NCBI GenBank assembly: GCA_018136815.1
Contig: CM030932.1
Location: 4,566,287 to 4,630,286 of the forward strand
DNA from: Isochrysis galbana
Taxonomy: Eukaryota > Haptophyta > Isochrysidales > Isochrysidaceae
Length of the DNA stretch: 64,000 nt
Direction of reading: 5' to 3'
In this document: in pieces, positions 54,968 through 64,000 of the stretch
Layout of the letters: every line of letters starts with the position of its first letter
Numbering within the stretch: position 1 is the first letter of the stretch
Made by a program: the position numbers and the translations under genes
The notes under the pieces: generated by a model
What the model was told of the DNA's origin: nothing
What the model saw: the letters and a program-made list of their open reading frames with translations, nothing else
Databases searched by the model: none

Positions 54968-57900
54968 ATGGCGCCCAAGGCCAGCAAGAAGGGAAGCGAG
55001 CCGCCTCCACCTCCGCCATCCGACGAGGATTCCCTGAGCTTGCCACCGCGCTTCAGTGAGGAGGCGGCCCTCGCTCTCACGACTGGCGCGGGAGAGCTCT
55101 TTGAAGAGCCGAGGGGCCTCCAGCTACCGGCAGCACTCGCGGACGCCGTCGAGAGCTGGCGGCGGCCTGCCGAATTCCTCGCCGACCTCCTCGAGCCGGG
55201 AGAGGGGGAGGCGGACACGGCTCCGTACGTCGTATGCGAGACGGCTGCTCCGCCAGAGGACGGCTCTCCTGCCTCGCGGCAGCTGCCGCACGCCGTAGTG
55301 GCAGGGGGCGGCGCGGGTGAGGTCGGGTCTGCCGTCTCGTGGGCCACCTCCCTGATCCACCTCGTCGCGCAGAACTCATCAAAACTTGCGAAAGGGACCT
55401 ACCTCTGGGAGCTCATCTACCCAAAGGGCAACAACGGCTTGCCCGCCGTCTCTCCCACGGGCCGCTATGCGGTTCGCCTCTTTGATCATGCCAGCTGGAG
55501 GTTGGTTGAGGTAGATGATCGCATGCCTTTTAACGCTGAGGGCCAGCCGCTCGTACCGACATCGGCCGACCGGCTCGAGCTGTGGCCGCTCATTCTGACA
55601 AAGGCGCTCTACAAATTGTCCGCTGCAGCCCCAGCGCCGAGCGCAGACCGCGATGAGGCCTCTCTCATGCGCCTCACAGGTTGGATGCCAGAGCGTGTTC
55701 CAATCTTACCCTCGCTGCCAAAAGAGACTGCCTTTCAACTGCTCCAGGCCATGCTTGCGCGGCAGGGAGAGGTCATGCTTGCTGTCAGTCTGCCAGCTGC
55801 AGGCGACAAAGCCGCAGACTCCCTGGTGGCCGAACGTGGATTGTCGCGGTCGGCGATGCTGACCGTATGCGACGCTCGCGAGGTGGCCGGTAAGCGGTTC
55901 GTGAGGCTGCTTTCAGAGCTCATGGCGTGGCGAGGCCCCTTTTGCGACACGGATGAGATGTCTTGGACTTCGGCCCTCTCCAGCTCCCTGGATTGGAGGC
56001 GGATGCAGAGGTTACGAATGCGCGCGGCCGGCCAGAAGCTTCACGATTTCTGGATAGATGAAGGTGAGACAATACTGGTGCAAGGCTGATGCTCCATCGA
56101 TTGGCATGCGCCCGTTGTACGCCAGATAGAGAACACGCGGGCGAGGCGCGGGGTGTTTTCCGGAGCTTCGCGGGGACAAACGCATTGCACTCAGGCCGTA
56201 TGTCACTCGCAACGGGTGGGCGCACGGCAGGGGCTCTCTGACGATTCGCGCAGTCCCCTTCCGACTGATATGTCATCAGCACACTCATGCACTGCCTTGC
56301 TGTACCCCACACTGTAGATTCTTTCGGCTCTCTTTTCGGCTCAATTCATGTTCTCCATGCGCCTACCATGGAGTCTGCGCGCCGCGTGTGTAAGCTCCAA
56401 AATGATGACACTTCCGAACCCTCGCTCCTCGTGGCTAAGGCAGCTGAAGGCGCCCAGGCGGGTGACAGGGTGCCGGTAAGCTTATGCGTCCAAGCTGCCC
56501 TTGGCGATGCTCCAATCGCTCTCACCCTTTCACCGTACCAGTGGCGGGATGCGGCCCCGCCCGTCCCCAAGATCACCATCAAGTGCGGCGACACAGCGGC
56601 TGTCCAATTAGAGCTGGAGGCAGGCACGCCGTATTACGTTGGCGCATCATCGCTCCCCCCAACGGCACCGGAAGCGCCTGTCGAGGAGGAAGAACTCGAA
56701 TCGGCCTTGCCTCCACGCACTGTGAGTGCCGAATTGGGCAAGGAGGACACTTCAGAAGCGGAGCCGGCAGGCATGACCAGTATGGTTGAGGCTGAGCCAC
56801 CTCCACAGCCTCCACCTCCACCACCACGCTTTTTCTCGTTGTACGCGACGGGGGCGACGCCCGTCGTGCTGGGCAACTTGGCGACGGTGCTTAGCGAGGA
56901 GATGGCTCTGCACGTGTACCCGATTGCCGGCAAGACGCAGCCGTTGGCAGCGGGTGAGTGGGGCGCGCTCTTGGCCATCTCCGTCAAGCCGGCCTCGATG
57001 GGCTCACTGAACGCGACCATCCGGCTGCCGCCGGAGCTGCCTCTCAGCCGCTGCCGCTTGCACGCGATTGACGCTGCGAGTGGCACATCCACCACTTTCG
57101 CTGGCCTTTCGACTGGGGCCATCACTTTCATGGAGGGGTCAGCGGGCCATACAATTGTGGTTGACGCCAAAGCGCCTCCGGATGCGCCCATCCAGGAGAT
57201 GGACTGGTCGGCCAGTGTTATCGGCGACGCGGACGCCCAAGTGGTGGCAGCGCCACTTTCGGATACGGTGGTCGAAAGAGAGTACGAACCAAATAAGCGC
57301 TTCTTGCTCTTCCGCTCTCGTCTGAATTGCGTGGGGGGCGTTACGTGCGCAGCCGTACACGTTTCTTGTTCGACGATGCCTGAAGCTGTGCTCACGCTGC
57401 GGCAACTCCGGGTGGAAGCGGAGCCTCCCGCTCCGGGGGAGGATCGCGTCACGTCAATCGTACGTAGTGTGACAGGAGTCGGGTGTGTGACAATGCTAGG
57501 TCTTGATCCACCGGCCGACGGCCCGCCGACCGACGCGCTCATCGAGTGCGTCGTTGACGAGCGTTGTGCACGGACGACCTTGTCCCTTCCCGTGAGACCC
57601 AGTCCAACTGTTGAGAACGAAACGGCCGTGGTAGACGAAGAGGACCGAGAGGAGAGTGAGTTTGCTCAGCATCAGCGAAAACCGCCCGTATTAGTGTGGA
57701 GGATGCGGGCAATGAGTGCAGGTGGCGTGACGGTCACCGACGACGTCACGTATGTAAATTCGCTCGCCGCGTTGGCCGCGAGCTGGGAATCAGCGCAAGC
57801 CGGTCGTGCGGGCAAGGCCAAAGCGGTGCGAGAGTCTTACCTCGTCATGTTGGCAAAAGAGCGGGCCGCGGCAAACGCAGCGGCGGCGGCCGAGTGCGGC

Positions 57901-58383
57901 ACGGAGAACAACGGCGAAGTAGGAGAGGAGGCCGGGGTTGAGAAGCCCGCGGATGAGGAGCCTTCGTTGACGGGTGAGGAGAAGATCGCCTCGGCAAATG
58001 TGTCGGGCAGCGAGGTCCCCCCCGTTGCCGCCGCTACATCTGCGGAAAATGGCCCCCTCGTGCGGAGAAGGCTTGTGGACGGCGTCAAGGCACAGCTCGT
58101 GAGTGAGCATGAGCTACAGACGAGCGCCGAAGAGCTGAAGGATGCGATATGTAAGTCCAAGGCCGAGCTCGAGCTTGCTGGATCGCGCCGTCTCGCCTTG
58201 ATAAAAGGTGCAGCCTCGGCGGGTGTGAGGCAAATAGAGGGCGCAAAGGCGGCGCGCGCCTACGCCGCCGAGCTTGCTGCCTCATCCAAAACCAAGTGCG
58301 CCGAGCTAATAGCGGCATTGCTGCCTCCGCCACCCGAGCCCGTTGAGCTCGATTCGGGCAAGGGAAAGAAGGGCAAGAAGTAA
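54968..58383 (+). CDS. androglobin-like protein (calpain-like N-terminus)
   Basis: Two exons, 54968-56063 and 56318-58383, joined in phase 1 (...HDFWIDE + DSFGSLFGSIHV), giving 1053 residues. Residues about 125-240 have a calpain domain II-like pattern: SLIHLVAQN, YLWELIYPKG, GRYAVRLFDHASWRLVEVDDRMPFN, then ELWPLILTKALYKL and LTGWMPERV. The catalytic Cys motif of active calpains is not visible. Beta-rich modules follow (SLYATGATPVVLGNLATVL; FLLFRSRLN...). The C-terminus has LAALAASWESAQAGRAGKAKAVRESYL and Ala/Lys coils ending in GKGKKGKK. This order matches androglobin, a ciliary/flagellar protein, but I see no circularly permuted globin and no IQ motif. It could be another calpain-7-like ciliary protein. 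Confidence 0.65.
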
Positions 58384-58678
58384 TTGTGGTGACGGCGGCG
58401 TGTGTGCCATTTTTCTTTGCATATACCCAAGGGGCTGCACGGGGGGAGGTGGGGGACACGTGTGCCGGGTTGGTTGGTCCAGAACGGCGCCCGCGCGCCC
58501 GCGGTGAGGAAAATTTTGCGGGGTTTCTAACCATGGAAAGCACTCTCCGCTACTGAAACTATAGAAACTAGCGCATATACTTGGCACTTGACGACTTCCT
58601 GCAAGTGTTAAATAGGTCGCGTTCCGGCTCGAATATGCTAGCAGGGTCAGACTCAACTATCGTTAAAACGATAGGGTC

Positions 58679-60493
58679 ATGGAGCGCGCGCCGCCGCCCG
58701 CTCTCGCTGCCGCCGCCCTCGCCGCGATGGACGAAGGGCTCATGGACACCCCCCTGTCGCCGAAGCGACCGAGACAAGACGACCCGCCCGACCAGGTGGG
58801 CGCAAGAGCCAGCGGGCCGCGCCCGAACACCACAGAGGACAGAGCAACCCAAGTCTGCATGCTGGCAACAGCCAGCATGCAACACACCCACTCCACTTTC
58901 CACAGCCCCACCAGCCACCTCACACCAGAAGGACGCTCCATCAGGGGAGGCCTCCGGGCCCGGCCCCTACACAGCCGCGAAACCGCCCTCGTGCTCCGGC
59001 ACGAGGGGCCGGCCCGGCACCATCTTGGACAAAGCCCCCATGGGGAAAGGTCACAGCAATGCGAAACAACAACAGGATGGGAACAAGACTGGACCCCCAG
59101 AAGGGGAGGTAAGCACACTGAAGGAAACGACGAGGGAGAGGCTCCCGCCAACAACACGAGACGACGAGACAACAACCGCGCCGCGAGCGCGCGTGGGCCA
59201 AACAGGGCAGAGAGCCAAGAGGCTCAGCACCATGAACACACCCAGGAACCAAGACCAACAGAGAGTCACCACACCCAAACAACATTGGGAGGAAGCGCCA
59301 ATAGAAAGCCCACACCTAGCCCGCCGGGCCCCGACGAGACACAGCTGCTAATAGGACTAACCACCCTCCCCACCCCGGCCACCCAGGTGGCTCTGCTCGA
59401 CGAAGACCTTGAACCCGAAGCCGAAACCGAAGTTGAGTTCGAAGCATCCCAAAAAATCACCATCTCCTTTACGCCGTACGAGAAGGGATATAAGATCAAG
59501 GACGAAGAGGCCCTCAGCGCCATTGTCGCGCATCTCAACAAGTTGGAGGGAGTAGACCTCGAGCCGGACTTCCTATCCAAGAGCGCCTCTGGCCCATGGG
59601 AAATCCTCGTCACAGCGGATTGCGCTAATCAATTTCGCGAGACGTACAAGGATGTGGCGGACTTCCGCAAGGTAGGCATCCCTTGCCCGATCGGGGTCAA
59701 ATACCAAACCCTCGATGATAAATTCAAAGAGCTGCCCCGCGCGTCCAACAAAGCGCTAGCTAGCGCATTCAAAGACGCTGCGGCGCACCTAGTGGTGCGC
59801 AACTACAAATTCGAGATGAAAAACTACATCAACATCAGCTCGCTCGCAAAAGCGGTCGACAATCAAGGGTTCTACTTCCTCCAAGGCAACCAAGAGCGCA
59901 CCAAAATCCTCACCAAAGAAGGGGTCCTCGTGACCCAAGGCAAAAAGGAGGTGTACCACCTGTACGTGACCCCGAAGCAGGGCTCATTCGCCTCGTTCGA
60001 CTTCCCGCGCAAGCTCTTACTCAACATCAACGGGGCCCCCTACCCCGTCGAGTACGCCGTTCGCAACTGCCGCGAACTCGGAGGCGATATCAAAAACCTC
60101 AGCATCCATGCCGGACCCAAGGGCTGCAAAGGCTACGTCAAAGCGTACGCGCAAGCGTTCCACCCCCCCCTTCGCACCTGTGTCTGCGAAGAAGAGAAAG
60201 CCGCGCGTCTCGAGCGCGAGGAACGTAGGCGCACGGCGCCACCGAAGATGACCGTTCAAGAGGCCATGAACCCCAACGCCACGGAACTGTGCAAGCGATT
60301 CCCCAACGGGAAATGCCCCATGAACATCATGGGTAAGGCGTGTAATCGTTCACACGATTACCCGGGCGCATGGAAAGACGGCAAGTGCACGATCGTGTGC
60401 GCATTCCCGCGCGCAAGTGCCGGACCCCCCGGGAAGCAACCCAAGGGCGGCTTTTGCTCCCTAGGCGCCGACTGCCGCTACATCCACAAGTGA
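58679..60493 (+). CDS. LINE-A ORF1 protein, CCCH-type zinc fingers
   Basis: Intact 604-residue frame starting 24 nt from the element's end. The first 220 residues are low-complexity, Pro/Arg/Thr-rich and unlike any fold. From about residue 260 a compact domain begins (KITISFTPYEKGYKIKD ... YNISSL-like strands, VVRNYKFEMKNYINISS). It plausibly corresponds to the RNA-binding core of a LINE ORF1, but I cannot assign a named fold. The C-terminus has two zinc-finger-like sets: CKRFPNGKCPMNIMGKAC-NRSH (Cx7Cx8Cx3H) and CTIVC...FCSLGADCRYIH (ending Cx5Cx3H). The CCCH pattern differs from the CCHC knuckles usual in LINE ORF1. The expected role is binding element RNA. Confidence 0.75.
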   Translation: MERAPPPALAAAALAAMDEGLMDTPLSPKRPRQDDPPDQVGARASGPRPNTTEDRATQVCMLATASMQHTHSTFHSPTSHLTPEGRSIRGGLRARPLHSRETALVLRHEGPARHHLGQSPHGERSQQCETTTGWEQDWTPRRGGKHTEGNDEGEAPANNTRRRDNNRAASARGPNRAESQEAQHHEHTQEPRPTESHHTQTTLGGSANRKPTPSPPGPDETQLLIGLTTLPTPATQVALLDEDLEPEAETEVEFEASQKITISFTPYEKGYKIKDEEALSAIVAHLNKLEGVDLEPDFLSKSASGPWEILVTADCANQFRETYKDVADFRKVGIPCPIGVKYQTLDDKFKELPRASNKALASAFKDAAAHLVVRNYKFEMKNYINISSLAKAVDNQGFYFLQGNQERTKILTKEGVLVTQGKKEVYHLYVTPKQGSFASFDFPRKLLLNINGAPYPVEYAVRNCRELGGDIKNLSIHAGPKGCKGYVKAYAQAFHPPLRTCVCEEEKAARLEREERRRTAPPKMTVQEAMNPNATELCKRFPNGKCPMNIMGKACNRSHDYPGAWKDGKCTIVCAFPRASAGPPGKQPKGGFCSLGADCRYIHK

Positions 60494-60495
60494 AG

Positions 60496-60776
60496 GACCG
60501 GTCACAATCGCCTCATATAACATCAACGGCACTGATAAAAACAATAGAACGATTCACTACACTGAGCAAAGCATTACTCTTCGCACGAGAAACCGACTCG
60601 GCAAGAACCGCCCAGGCGGGTATGGGTAGACAACCCAAGAAGAGGATAGACTTAAGCGATCTAATTCCCGTCTACGACGCGAACGACAAGGGTGGGCTCA
60701 AACCCGGCAAGGAATTGGTGGAACTGGCCACCAAGCTGAAAATAGTACACGCCGTTGAGGAACTCAAAAACAACTA
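60496..60776 (+). pseudogene. LINE-A ORF2 remnant (start fused to tail)
   Basis: GPVTIASYNINGT (about 60496-60534) is the N-terminal strand typical of LINE apurinic endonucleases. Directly after it, in another frame, KTIERFTTLSKALLFAR ... MGRQPKKRIDLSDLIP runs to a stop at 60776. The second part matches the LINE-B tail at 8200-7834. The endonuclease body, reverse transcriptase and linker are absent, and the junction lies near 60530. Confidence 0.7.
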
Positions 60777-61111
60777 AACAAAAACGAACAAGCCATCAAA
60801 GCGAAGACACAAAGGAACTACAGAGACGCCACGGTCCCGACAAAATCAAGATGAGAAAAGCGAGTCCGGGTGGACGGTCATACCAGGGGCAACGATTCAA
60901 AAGGCCTGCCCGGCCCCCGCACTCCGAACCAGGTCTTAGGTAGCGCACCGAGACCGAACCCCGGAAACCAAAGAAAAAGGAATGAAGGGGGGCAGGGGAA
61001 GAGGTGGGGAAAGGGAACTTAAGGGCGGTGTTAGTAGAAGCGGGAGATCCCGTCAATAGTAGGTGTGTAACCCAGAATCTTCAGATGTTTTTTTTTAGCA
61101 GGGTCAGACTC

Positions 61112-61288
61112 GGTTGAGCCATCAAATGACCATGGTTAATTTAGAATTGTTGGCTGTTTCCAAATCATAAAATCATCTATCTACTACTAGATATTTTAAC
61201 ATGATTTACTTAAACATTGAATTTTTAAAGCCACGCTCAATCACCAGTGCAGCGCTTCACCTTCGTCATCCTTTCCCCTGCGCAAGGC
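61112..61288. other. target-site flank, AT-rich
   Basis: AT-rich DNA beyond the LINE-A insertion, with no recognised gene. Confidence 0.4.
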
Positions 61289-61420
61289 GAGAAGCGTTCA
61301 ATCACTGCAACCCAACAGCTATGGCATATGGAAAAGCGTTCAATTACTACAACCCAACAGCTATGGCATATGGAAAAGCGTTCAATCACCACCACCCAAC
61401 ACATGGCACCTGGAAAAGCG
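61289..61420 (+). repeat. 42-bp tandem repeat, three units
   Basis: Units start GCGTTCAATCACTGCAACCC (61289), GCGTTCAATTACTACAACCC (61331) and GCGTTCAATCACCACCACCC (61373). Each ends in ATATGGAAAA or CACCTGGAAAA; the third is 2 bp shorter. The plus-strand frame 61201-61479 reads 14-residue repeats (AFNHCNPTAMAYGK, AFNYYNPTAMAYGK). There is no known domain, so coding status is open. Confidence 0.9.
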
Positions 61421-62388
61421 TTCCAATGAGAAATGTGGGCCTCCCCTTTGTCGAGTCGAGCGGAGCCGGAGGGCTCTGAGCCACTCCGTCGCGAGCGGCA
61501 CCGGCGGCTAGCGCGGCGCTCTGGCCCTCCTCCCCGCCGGGAGTCGGGTGAATGAAATTCTGGACTGGGTCGGGCAACCCCATTTGGGTGTCTGGACGGG
61601 GAACGAACGGCGAACGAAGGGCGGTGGGGCGGCGAGGCGCTTCTAGTGGCCCTAGAGTGTTGGATTGTAAGAGATTGTTAGACCTACAAAGAACTCTTCA
61701 CTCTTCCCTCAAGGAGGGAGCCTAGACTGCTTGAGTGCAGCGACGCAGCGAACAACGACGGACAACGAACCTGAGAACAACAAGATACACCGACTCACGA
61801 ACACACCGGAATCATTCACCCAAACCAAGCAAATTATCAAGCAACCGCGACCCCAAATCACCGATAACCCAAACACGTCGCGAGAGACGGAGAGAGAGAG
61901 CGAGCGAGAGAGAGAGACTCCGCAGCGACGAGCGGAGCGTGTCTCCCTTGTAACTTCCCACGTGGCGGAGAGTCCGAAGGGGAGCGTCATGTCGCGCGAC
62001 CGCGGCGATCACTTTGTTTGGATACAGATCGCAACGAGATATCTTTGCGACAGAAGAAATCTTGCCGTTGAGCGTGAACCTTCTAGACGTTTCTAACGAA
62101 CAACCCTGACTAGCAACCAAGGGGAAGAAACACCAAAGGGGCCAAGGGCTTGCATGTAGCTTGCATCAAGGGGAAAGATTCCCTCACCTAAGAAGCGAAC
62201 CTACACTGATCTCCAAGGGGAGATGGCAAATAAAGCACCTCAAATCTCGAGTGGATAGAGCAACCGACTCGCTCGCCAAAGCCTTGACCGAGAAGAAAGA
62301 AGCAAGGACCTACAAGCCAAGGGTAGCGGACCTAGGGAATGTGAGAGAAAATTTCCGCACGCCAACGCGAACGCCAAACGCCGGAAGA
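61421..62388. other. no gene recognised; possible retroelement sequence
   Basis: Plus-strand frames (61731-62096, 62161-62424) are Arg/Glu/Lys-rich, for example SRVDRATDSLAKALTEKK, but unassigned. The region adjoins the inverted repeat at 62389, so it may belong to the same element. Confidence 0.35.
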
Positions 62389-62793
62389 CAACGAAACCCT
62401 AACCAGGCCAAGCAGAACCTATGAAGAACAGGCCTGGACGACAACGAAGCAGTCAGCAGGTCCCAAGAGAGAACCGGAACCCAACAAGAGACAACAAGCC
62501 TTGCAAGAAGCTGAATAAGCCTTCACAAGGTAACCCGAGAGCCTGAGACAAGCGCGCAGCGAGCGACAGGCGACCTGGCTCCTTTGGGTCAAGATTACCC
62601 GAAAGGAGGAAACTTGGAATCTAGACCTGACAAACAGGCTAGAAGGCGAACGAAACAAGAACCCGAATTCTAGATCGCTAGGGACGAACCCTACCAACCT
62701 AGATGTACCTGAGCTTCACCGTGTGGCCGCACGGCGAAGGACCTGGAGATAAGAGCCTGGAAATCGCATCATCTATCTAGGATGAATGCGACA
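62389..62793 (-). repeat. 405-bp repeat, inverted partner of 11846-12256
   Basis: Reverse complement aligns along its whole length with 11846-12256. The sequence on each side is unrelated between the two copies, so these are the unit's borders. Confidence 0.8.
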
Positions 62794-63485
62794 CCCCCCG
62801 ACTAAGATCGAGACGTCTCCCGATGCCGAGCGGTGAACCTGGAAACAGAGACCTGGAACCTGGGACTTGGGCTGACCAGAGGTCAGAATCGGAACAAGAA
62901 GCAACGGAACATAGCGAGCGAAACGTGAAACGTGGAGACAAGAACACCCTTTGGATCCAAAGCGAGCACGAAATCGGCGGCTTAACGCGGCGGCCTCTTT
63001 CGTACGCACTGCCCCACCCACTTCTCCCTTTTACAGGAGCTTTGCTCGGGTGTTGCGTGTTGCGCCGGGTGTAGAGCGCAGGCAGCACGCGTTCAGCACC
63101 TCCATGATTCGCTCTTGAACTCGGAGCCCTAGCCCTGCAGCCCCCTGAGTACCCCCAAGCCCCGAGTCTTCCGAGTCATCCTTTTGAGTCTACGAGTCCC
63201 TACGTACGTACGTACGAGTCCCAGTCAAGCGTGAAGCGGTATCTGCTCGCCGCGCCCTTTTCCCTTTTTTACGTCCTCCGCCCCCCCGATTCGCGTTCCG
63301 TGCCACTCTCCCGTCCATTTCACATGCCCGTCATTTGCCCTCCCCGTTCTCCCGATGAGCCCGTTCCGGGCTCACCGGATGAACCATGCGCCGCGCTAGC
63401 CGCCGGTGCGCCTTCGCGACTCGTTTCCAAAGAGGAAACGAGCTTCGCTCCGACACGGCCTTAGTGCAACAAGAAGAAAGGCCGA
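62794..63485. other. no gene recognised
   Basis: Unassigned. A small (GTAC)n/TACG palindromic run lies at 63201-63214. Confidence 0.4.
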
Positions 63486-63761
63486 GTGGAACGTGCTAAC
63501 GACGACACAGAGCGCGCCCGGGCTCGCGCGGCCGCATTTTCGATGTGTGAGTTTGCGTGCGAGTGCGACGTTGTCCCGTGTCCATGGTCGGGATGGAAGC
63601 GTTGTCCAAAGCGTGGACCGAAGCGTGGGTTGTGCAAGGTCAGGGAGTGTGTGGCGGCTCGCAGGGGCAGTACATATGGAGGTAAGGCGGGCTCCAGCGC
63701 TCAGCACGCGCAAGAGGCCGCGGAAGAGGTCGAGTCCGGTGTCCCCGATGTCTCGGAATGA
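63486..63761 (+). CDS. small Cys-rich open frame, unknown
   Basis: A 91-residue frame with a basic, Cys-dense centre (FSMCEFACECDVVPCPW, then CPKRGPKRGLCKVRECVAARR) and an acidic tail. The spacing suggests zinc binding, as in a DNA- or RNA-binding peptide from a mobile element. There is no family match and no splice evidence, so it may be part of a larger gene leaving the window or not coding at all. Confidence 0.25.
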   Translation: MERANDDTERARARAAAFSMCEFACECDVVPCPWSGWKRCPKRGPKRGLCKVRECVAARRGSTYGGKAGSSAQHAQEAAEEVESGVPDVSE

Positions 63762-64000
63762 TTGTGCTGGGAGAGGAGCTCGCTGCCGTGAGGCGTGTGA
63801 GAGCGATTCGAGCACGGCTCCTGCGGGTGGTCAAGAATTGGCGATTTCTCTTTTGCTCGGCGCAGGGTGTGTGGACCATGCCCCTGATGCCTCTATGCGC
63901 CCCCTAGCACCTTCCAGCTCTTTTTCATAGGAGCTTATAAAAAAACGTTGTTGAGTGAGAAGCTCTAGCCTCTATGTGATCTCACTACTCACACTATCTT
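63762..64000. other. end of window, nothing recognised
   Basis: No feature can be supported. Confidence 0.4.

Larger units (their letters stand above)
58655..61096 (+). mobile_element. LINE-A, complete internally deleted element
   Basis: Bounded by the 15-bp direct repeat AGCAGGGTCAGACTC at 58640-58654 and 61097-61111. The element is 2442 bp. Its 5' end AACTATCGTTAAAACGATAG is shared with 46246, and its 3' end TAGGTGTGTAACCCAGAATC...CAGATG plus T9 is shared with 12960. It holds an intact ORF1. A scrap of the ORF2 start (VTIASYNINGT, the usual opening of an APE endonuclease) is joined to the ORF2 tail, with the reverse transcriptase missing. The target duplication shows that the unit moved in this shortened form, or lost the segment after insertion. 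Confidence 0.88.

Noticed and set aside
62161-62424. coiled-coil protein (SRVDRATDSLAKALTEKK)
   Set aside because: Short, no start context, and runs into the inverted repeat; more likely repeat-derived.

Overview
The window is nuclear DNA from a GC-rich unicellular eukaryote. The genes are intron-rich and lie on both strands without operons. Introns are short (about 85-260 bp, with a 480 bp first intron in the myosin gene), most donors read GTGCG/GTGAG, and at least two introns look like GC-AG introns. Large (GA)n/(CT)n and poly-G/poly-C tracts are everywhere. The gene content (membrane-anchored glucosylceramidase, exostosin-type glycosyltransferase, a myosin with coiled-coil tail, an androglobin-like calpain-fold protein typical of ciliated cells) and the splice style suggest a flagellated alga, with a haptophyte as my best guess. 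No marker in the window fixes the taxon. I saw no rRNA, tRNA or CRISPR.

Layout. 1-11.4 kb: a 12-exon GH30 glucosylceramidase with an inserted lectin-like domain (minus), simple-sequence DNA, a LINE 3' remnant, then a 4-exon GT47 exostosin-like gene (minus). 11.5-16 kb: repeat-dominated, with a one-exon F-box gene (plus). 17-23.4 kb: RING/coiled-coil gene (minus), FUN14-like gene with one EF-hand (plus), AlkB-like dioxygenase (minus). 24.7-30.2 kb: a 13-exon myosin heavy chain (minus). 30.7-33.3 kb: a long (GA)n tract, a hAT-like MITE with 8-bp target duplication, and a foldback element. 33.4-36 kb: a La-motif/degenerate 3'-5' exonuclease protein (plus). 36-41.6 kb: repeats around an atypical SDR gene (minus). 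41.6-46 kb: a two-exon membrane protein and a two-exon unknown protein (both minus). 46-50.6 kb: retroelement debris around the mitoribosomal protein mS35 gene (minus). 50.8-52.5 kb: a six-exon CmcJ/AsaB-family oxygenase (plus). 55-58.4 kb: an androglobin-like gene (plus). 58.7-61.1 kb: a complete, internally deleted LINE bounded by a 15-bp target duplication. 61.1-64 kb: repeats and unassigned DNA.

The host genes have no obvious shared pathway, although GH30 and GT47 both act on glycans of the secretory route. The most informative part is the mobile-element layer. One LINE family (A) keeps ORF1 but has lost almost all of ORF2. A second LINE-like family (B) shares a TTTGACCGCCCT 3' end. A third family (R1) has a conserved terminal hairpin and 5'-truncated copies. 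There is also a hAT-like MITE, a foldback element and a Ty3/gypsy remnant. Exon borders given here were derived by hand from splice signals, reading phase and family conservation; the phases close in every multi-exon model except at the unresolved 5' end of the glucosylceramidase.
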